A program made the translations under genes and the position numbers. Shown in pieces: positions 6,926-10,028 of a DNA stretch of 10,028 bases; position 1 is the stretch's first letter, and each line of letters opens with the position of its first letter. Under the pieces are notes generated by a model that saw nothing but the letters and a program-made list of their open reading frames with translations, searched no databases and was not told the origin of the DNA. Source of the DNA: Actinomycetota bacterium (GTDB lineage Bacteria > Actinomycetota > Actinomycetes > Acidothermales > Acidothermaceae); assembly GCA_003134755.1 (NCBI GenBank), contig PLCK01000038.1, forward strand, positions 1 to 10,028, given 5' to 3'.

Positions 6926-7129
6926 ATCGATACCCCATGGTGAAACGGTACCGAGGGTGCGTCTGTGCCCCTAGCGTCGCGTCTATCACGTTTGGCGTGG
7001 CGGCTTCCGGCAGCCTGTCGGCAGTGCCTCCGGCAGCCTGGCGGCGCTGGCCGACTGGTCCGTTCGGATGGTATGGCCAAGGCCGACTGGGCGTACCAGC
7101 AGCGAAGATCGGTCAATAGGATCGCTCAC
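6926..7129. promoter_or_regulatory. Divergent intergenic region with phased CGGCAG repeats
   Basis: The region lies between the start codons of the coiled-coil gene and the kinase gene. TCCGGCAGCCTG occurs exactly twice (7006-7017 and 7029-7040). A third core lies between them, so CGGCAG begins at 7008, 7019 and 7031, spaced 11 and 12 bp, about one helical turn. This is a plausible binding site for a dimeric or multimeric regulator acting on one or both genes. I see no clear promoter boxes. Confidence 0.4.
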
Positions 7130-7645
7130 GTGCAGGAGGCCGAGGTCGAGTTCGCCGGGGGGCCAAGCAGCGTCCCGGCGGCGCGTCGCTTTGCCCGCGA
7201 CGTGCTCGAGGGGGCTGGCGCCGACGAGGATCATTGGCTGGCCGTGCAGATTGTGAGCGAGTTGGCGACGAACGCGGTCGTCCACGCAGGCACCGCCTTC
7301 TTGCTCAACATCGCCTACGACGACGCGACCACCCGGATTTCGGTCACCGACGGCAGGCCACTCGCCAGGGCAGTGGTCCGCCGATTCTCCAGTGAAGCGA
7401 CGACCGGCCGTGGACTGCGCTTGATCCAGACGCTCGGGCGATCGTGGGGCGTCGACCAGACGGCGTCCGCGAAGACTGTCTGGTGTGAGATCTCTCGGGG
7501 GGCCGAGGCGGACGACGGGGACGACCAGGCGCCGGGTATGTCGTTGCGGTTCGGGTCCGCCGACTTCGACACCGGCGATCGGGGCGGGCTCGAGAAGTCC
7601 CAGGCCCGCGTGATGCGCACCGCACGCAACAGTCACGTCGCATGA
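7130..7645 (+). CDS. ATP-binding anti-sigma-type regulatory kinase (HATPase_c_2)
   Basis: 171 aa. RsbW/SpoIIAB-like GHKL ATPase domain: N-box ELATNAVVH with E44, N48 and H52; G1 VTDG at 72-75; G2 TGRGLRLI at 92-99; and the typical actinobacterial KTVWCE end at 115-120. Members bind ATP and often phosphorylate anti-anti-sigma (STAS) partners or sequester a sigma factor; many in Actinomycetota are of unassigned partner. The GTG at 7130 is chosen because AGGA lies 8 nt upstream and it gives the usual short N-terminus. An in-frame ATG at 7073 and a longer ATG at 6965 would add Arg-rich, non-family residues. No STAS or sigma gene is adjacent in this window. The C-terminal ~50 residues after the kinase fold are acidic then basic and look disordered. 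The reading frame stays open for 42 codons beyond the TGA (see the next entry). Confidence 0.85.
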   Translation: MQEAEVEFAGGPSSVPAARRFARDVLEGAGADEDHWLAVQIVSELATNAVVHAGTAFLLNIAYDDATTRISVTDGRPLARAVVRRFSSEATTGRGLRLIQTLGRSWGVDQTASAKTVWCEISRGAEADDGDDQAPGMSLRFGSADFDTGDRGGLEKSQARVMRTARNSHVA

Positions 7646-7774
7646 GTGCCGACTCGGGGACCCGAGTTCGCCCGGTGCCGAGTTCGCGCTATCCGCTGGG
7701 ATCTCGGCGAGTTCGTCGACCAACTCGATGGCACGCTACCGACGGCGTGGCCCGACTTCGAAAGCAGGGCGTGA
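7646..7774 (+). CDS. Possible 42-aa ORF continuing in the kinase frame after its TGA
   Basis: A GTG immediately follows the kinase stop codon, and the same frame stays open to a TGA one base before the ATG of the YdhR-like gene. The product contains a coherent stretch such as RWDLGEFVDQLDGTLPTAW with acidic and hydrophobic spacing. Counting codons, 32 of 42 end in G or C, like the neighbours. No SD precedes the GTG. It may be a small protein, a C-terminal extension reached by stop-codon readthrough, a piece split off by a nonsense mutation, or chance. The 5-nt AGGG used by the next gene lies in its last codons. An imperfect inverted repeat ACTCGGG-GA-CCCGAGT (7652-7667) and three copies of CGAGTTCG (7663, 7679, 7708) fall inside it. 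Confidence 0.35.
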   Translation: MPTRGPEFARCRVRAIRWDLGEFVDQLDGTLPTAWPDFESRA

Positions 7775-7775
7775 C

Positions 7776-8111
7776 ATGTTCGTCCGGCAAGTTCTGTTCG
7801 ACCTCACCGACGCGCGCGCCGACCGTGCCATGTTGCGCGAGTACCTGCGCGCTGAGTCGGTCGACGCTTTCGCCGCCGTCCCGGGCCTGCGTCTGAAGGT
7901 CTGGATCTCCAATGACGACGCGAACACGTGGGGCGCGATCTACCTGTGGGAGTCGCGCAGCGCGTGCGCGGCCGCCGGGCCGCTGCCCAGCCGTGCGGCT
8001 GAGATGATCGGTCACGGGCCGACGGTGACCGATTACGACGTCGAAGCAACCGTCGAGGGCGCTTTCACGTCGGCGAGCCTGGCGAGAGTTGGCCGGGCAT
8101 TCGATCTGTGA
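7776..8111 (+). CDS. YdhR-like putative monooxygenase (dimeric alpha/beta barrel)
   Basis: 111 aa. The pattern VRQVLFDL (3-10), PGLRLKVWISNDDANTWGAIYLWESRSA (36-63) and a DYDVEATVEG end strand match the YdhR / antibiotic-biosynthesis-monooxygenase-like ferredoxin fold, which forms dimeric alpha/beta barrels. Activity and substrate are unknown for most members. The ATG at 7776 has AGGG about 6 nt upstream; the longer in-frame ATG at 7728 would add basic residues and overlap the possible small ORF. It is closely spaced with its upstream neighbours and 25 bp ahead of the GNAT gene, so the four genes may form one plus-strand transcript. Cytoplasmic; no metal or cofactor motif is visible. Confidence 0.75.
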   Translation: MFVRQVLFDLTDARADRAMLREYLRAESVDAFAAVPGLRLKVWISNDDANTWGAIYLWESRSACAAAGPLPSRAAEMIGHGPTVTDYDVEATVEGAFTSASLARVGRAFDL

Positions 8112-8136
8112 CGCGGGCCGCTCGTACGCTGCTTCG

Positions 8137-8712
8137 ATGACAGGCGGCGTTCCCGAGGTGACCACTGCACGGCTGCGACTTCGCGGCTGGCGTGAGCCCG
8201 ATCGTGACGAGCTCGCGGTCCTGAACGCCGATCCGGTGGTCATGGAGTACTTCCCCGAGCCGCTCGACCGCGCGCAAAGTGATGCGGTGTTCGACAAGTG
8301 GCAGCGAAACTGGTCCGAGCATGGGTATGGCTTCTGGCGGGCGGAGACCCGCGCGGACGGCCAACTCGTAGGGATCATCGGCCTCGGCTACGCGACCTTC
8401 GAGGCCTCGTTCACGCCCGTCGTCGAAGTCGGTTGGCGCCTGGCCGTCGACTACTGGGGGCATGGCTTGGCGACGGAGGGTGCTTCCGCGAGCCTGCGTT
8501 TCGGGTTCGACACGACCGACGCCGAGTCGATCGTCGCTATCACGTCCGCTATGAACGTTCGTTCGCAGCGGGTCATGCAACGCCTCGGGATGGACCACGA
8601 GCCAGCGCTCGATTTTGAGCATCCGAATGTGCCTGCGGGGCATCGACTCCAACCGCATGTGGTCTACCGCATCTCGCGCACCGCGTTTCACCAGAACTGC
8701 CTACCTACTTAG
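8137..8712 (+). CDS. GNAT family N-acetyltransferase (RimJ/RimL type)
   Basis: 191 aa, close to the usual length. It opens with TTARLRLRGWREPDRDELAVLN, the RimJ/RimL-like beta1-alpha1 start. The acetyl-CoA motif A follows at about 97-115, with the pyrophosphate loop in WGHGLATEG (Q/R-x-x-G-x-G/A type; the first position is Y/W here), and motif B in AMNVRSQRVMQRLGM at 138-152. It transfers an acetyl group from acetyl-CoA to an amine; the acceptor is unknown. The ATG at 8137 gives the family N-terminus; the ATG at 8089 would overlap the YdhR-like gene by 23 bp. No SD is seen before either. The TAG at 8710-8712 overlaps the convergent PilZ gene stop by 4 bp (TTAG), so there is no room for a terminator between them. 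Confidence 0.88.
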   Translation: MTGGVPEVTTARLRLRGWREPDRDELAVLNADPVVMEYFPEPLDRAQSDAVFDKWQRNWSEHGYGFWRAETRADGQLVGIIGLGYATFEASFTPVVEVGWRLAVDYWGHGLATEGASASLRFGFDTTDAESIVAITSAMNVRSQRVMQRLGMDHEPALDFEHPNVPAGHRLQPHVVYRISRTAFHQNCLPT

Positions 8713-9356
8713 TGCAGCTCGCCGTCCGGCCGGGATCTAGCGGCGCCTGCACGGAGGCGGGTGTTGAGGATGAACCTGCGGATCGCCTCGCCGTCCCCGC
8801 CGTCGGCCTGGAACGCGATGACGGCTTCGGTCTCGTCGCTGCGGATATCTGTCGACCGCAACACATATCCGGGGACGGCGATCTGTGCGCCACTGAGCGT
8901 TGCCTGCACGGTGGTGTGGGCGAGTTCGGAGATGGTGCGACGCGGCACCCGCACCCGGAAGCCACCTTCGGAGACGTCGACTGTGGTGCCGGCCATGTCC
9001 TCGCCATCGACGAACACGCGTACCGGCACCGACGCGGTGACCCTGACATAGCGTCTGCGCTGGATGAGGACGGGACGCCGGGTAGGCCGCAGCCGCCACA
9101 ACCTCGCGCCAGCCGCGACGTGCTCGATGAGTTCGCAATGCTGCTCGTACCGACCACGTAGCGACAGCCACGACAGTTCGACGTCGCGGCTTCCGCTCGC
9201 GAGCAGGGCTGCGCTTGCGCCGACGGGGGCGACGATCTCTACCGAATCGACTTCGACGTGTTCGATTCTCGAGGAGTACTCGTGAGCGTGCTGACTTGCC
9301 ACGCGCACCAGCACAGGCGTGCCGAGGGTGAGCATGTCGATCCCTGGTTCCGTCAT
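8709..9356 (-). CDS. PilZ-domain c-di-GMP-binding protein
   Basis: 215 aa. The N-terminal ~95 residues form a YcgR-N-like beta-rich domain. The PilZ domain (about 98-200) carries the c-di-GMP motifs RRYVR (R101 and R105 of RxxxR) and DVSEGG (127-132, D/N-x-S-x-x-G), joined by PVRVFVDGEDMAGTTV. PilZ proteins of this two-domain type bind c-di-GMP and in YcgR slow or curb the flagellar motor. Here the gene sits on the same strand just after FlbD, so a motility role is likely but not shown. The ATG at 9356 is used; ATG at 9335 has a better SD (AGGGA about 5 nt upstream) and gives 208 aa. It converges on the GNAT gene. Cytoplasmic; no membrane segment. Confidence 0.85.
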   Translation of the reverse strand: MTEPGIDMLTLGTPVLVRVASQHAHEYSSRIEHVEVDSVEIVAPVGASAALLASGSRDVELSWLSLRGRYEQHCELIEHVAAGARLWRLRPTRRPVLIQRRRYVRVTASVPVRVFVDGEDMAGTTVDVSEGGFRVRVPRRTISELAHTTVQATLSGAQIAVPGYVLRSTDIRSDETEAVIAFQADGGDGEAIRRFILNTRLRAGAARSRPDGELH

Positions 9357-9445
9357 GTCAGACGGTCCGCTGAAGGGCGGGATGTTTCCACGAATATCTG
9401 CTCGGCATCGCCAGCAGCCGAGACAAGGGTTTTGGCGATCTTCAT
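9353..9445 (-). CDS. Possible 30-aa ORF overlapping the PilZ start (ATGA)
   Basis: In the 116-bp gap between FlbD and PilZ, an ATG at 9445 opens 30 codons beginning MKIAKTLVSAAG and ending ADRLT. Its TGA overlaps the PilZ ATG as ATGA, the layout of translationally coupled genes. The frame also continues upstream to the FlbD stop codon. No SD is clear and codon use is less G/C-biased at third positions than its neighbours, so this may be chance. Confidence 0.25.
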   Translation of the reverse strand: MKIAKTLVSAAGDAEQIFVETSRPSADRLT

Positions 9446-9472
9446 GTTCGCGAGCGCGTTCAGCCGCCCGAG

Positions 9473-9763
9473 CTACTCGACGTCCGGCAGTGGGATCACG
9501 CGCAGCGTGCGGTCGTGGGTGCGGCTGGGCGTGCCTTCGCGGCCGCGATCGATGCGCGGGGCGAACTCGATGGCGTGCGCCGCTGCGATGACCTCGCCGC
9601 GGTAGGCGCGGATCCGCTCGACGACCTCTTCTACGGGCTCGGCGACCGGGTAGCGGGCGCCACCGACGAGCACGACGACGGTGTCTGGGTTGGCTTCGAC
9701 GCGCTCGATGAGGTCGGGGTTCAACCCAAAGATCGGCCCGTTGAGCCGGGTCAAGACGATCAT
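9473..9763 (-). CDS. flbD: Flagellar protein FlbD
   Basis: 96 aa. The first 60 residues match FlbD: MIVLTRLNGPIFGLNPDLIERVEANPDT, then a TVVVLVGGARYPVAEPVEEVVERI block. The family is a small protein encoded inside flagellar operons, often near flgE and motA/motB; it is not the sigma54 activator of Caulobacter that shares the name. The ATG at 9763 is chosen because GGAG lies about 8 nt upstream and the family begins here; a 150-aa reading from 9925 adds unrelated residues. The basic-acidic C-terminal tail (about 61-96) is longer than usual. The next gene on the strand is PilZ rather than motA. An intrinsic terminator and palindromes lie upstream, so it likely starts its own transcript. Confidence 0.88.
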   Translation of the reverse strand: MIVLTRLNGPIFGLNPDLIERVEANPDTVVVLVGGARYPVAEPVEEVVERIRAYRGEVIAAAHAIEFAPRIDRGREGTPSRTHDRTLRVIPLPDVE

Positions 9764-9821
9764 TGTGACTACTCCGTCCGCGATCGGTGCTACCGCCGCA
9801 TTGCCGGCCCGATCCCCGAGT

Positions 9822-9852
9822 GGCCGAAACGAGGCCAGTGTCCTTTTCGGCC
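9822..9852 (-). promoter_or_regulatory. Inverted repeat and sigma28-like -10 upstream of flbD
   Basis: GGCCGAAA (9822-9829) and TTTCGGCC (9845-9852) are a perfect 8-bp inverted repeat with a 15-bp spacer, 60-90 bp upstream of flbD. On minus, the upstream arm reads GCCGAAAA (9851-9844), seven of eight matches to the flagellar sigma28 -10 GCCGATAA. The -35 region (TCAG at the right spacing) is weak. It could be an operator, a hairpin, or a flagellar promoter. Confidence 0.35.
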
Positions 9853-9892
9853 GCGCACGGGTGGATCTGAGGAGCACACCGATGGAACCCGG

Positions 9893-9942
9893 TTTCGTTC
9901 TGCGGCCTCGAGCTAGCGCTAGCACGGCCTCGAAGAACGAAA
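9893..9942. promoter_or_regulatory. 50-bp concentric palindrome with direct repeats
   Basis: Outer inverted arms TTTCGTTCT (9893-9901) and AGAACGAAA (9934-9942) share their centre (9917.5) with the perfect 12-bp palindrome GCTAGCGCTAGC (9912-9923). Between outer arms and core lie two direct copies of CGGCCTCGA (9903-9911 and 9925-9933), 22 bp apart. The right outer arm also forms the U-tail of the adjacent minus-strand terminator. Symmetric order suggests a protein-binding site or cruciform. Confidence 0.5.
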
Positions 9943-9968
9943 GCCCGCGACGTCGCCCGTCGCGGGCT
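9933..9968 (-). terminator. Intrinsic terminator upstream of flbD
   Basis: Perfect 11-bp GC-rich stem (9942-9952 with 9958-9968) and 5-nt loop. On minus it is followed by TTCGTTCTTCG. It lies 25 bp after the stop of the gene entering from the right edge and separates it from flbD. Confidence 0.7.
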
Positions 9969-9993
9969 CTCGAACTGCAGTGCGGCTTGGTGG

Positions 9994-10028
9994 TCAGGCC
10001 ACGCCGTAGACGGGCACGGTCGCGGGCC
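9994..10028 (-). CDS. C-terminal end of an unidentified gene (N-terminus off window)
   Basis: The last 11 codons before a TGA at 9996-9994 read PATVPVYGVA, and nearly all end in G or C. A terminator 25 bp downstream supports a gene ending here. The product cannot be identified from so few residues; a flagellar gene is possible from position only. Confidence 0.4.
   Translation of the reverse strand, partial: PATVPVYGVA

Noticed and set aside
6986..7723. 245-aa minus-strand ORF
   Set aside because: Antisense to the kinase gene, which carries intact N, G1 and G2 boxes.
7642..7896. 84-aa plus-strand ORF starting in an ATGA overlap with the kinase stop
   Set aside because: Ser/Cys/Arg-rich and overlaps the YdhR-like gene in another frame; the in-frame 42-codon ORF fits the spacing better.
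9882..10028. Plus-strand ORF with a good SD (GGAG, 7 nt) at 9882
   Set aside because: It reads through the palindrome and the terminator hairpin, and its product is Arg/Ser/Pro-rich with no family look.

Overview
This is a high-GC window with strong G/C preference at third codon positions and frequent GTG starts. The gene families (actinobacterial ATP-binding anti-sigma-type kinase, DUF6458-type small membrane protein, HTH_42/AlkZ protein, Ala/Arg-rich coiled-coil protein) point to Actinomycetota. FlbD beside a PilZ protein suggests a flagellated member. I cannot fix the genus from sequence alone.

Layout. Positions 1-3164 (minus) hold the first 1054 residues of a very large secreted protein that runs off the left edge: signal peptide, one IPT/TIG domain, a bacterial L-type (legume-like) lectin domain, a DUF11-like beta-sandwich segment, then at least six tandem IPT/TIG repeats. 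Next, all on minus, are an AlkZ-like HTH_42 protein (3306-4367), a strong 15-bp terminator hairpin, a DUF6458-type small membrane protein with a stress-sigma-like promoter (4498-4764), a ZIP metal transporter with a promoter and an operator-like palindrome (4869-5699), and an actinobacterial coiled-coil protein (5972-6925). A 204-bp divergent region with helically phased repeats separates these from a plus-strand run: ATP-binding anti-sigma-type kinase (7130-7645), a 42-codon in-frame continuation or small ORF (7646-7774), a YdhR-like dimeric alpha/beta-barrel protein (7776-8111) and a GNAT acetyltransferase (8137-8712). The last gene converges on, and overlaps by 4 bp, a minus-strand motility group: PilZ c-di-GMP receptor (8709-9356), a possible 30-aa ORF (9353-9445), FlbD (9473-9763), a palindrome-rich intergenic region with an intrinsic terminator, and the last codons of another gene at the right edge.

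How the genes fit together. FlbD and PilZ look like the edge of a flagellar cluster in which c-di-GMP signalling meets motility. The kinase and the stress-sigma-like promoter both hint at partner-switching stress control, but nothing ties them together directly. The lectin/IPT protein is a large surface or secreted carbohydrate-binding adhesin candidate. I see no mobile element, CRISPR array, tRNA or rRNA. The most unusual items are the lectin-IPT architecture, the in-frame ORF after the kinase stop, a 50-bp concentric palindrome near 9893-9942, and several operator-like repeats in promoter regions.
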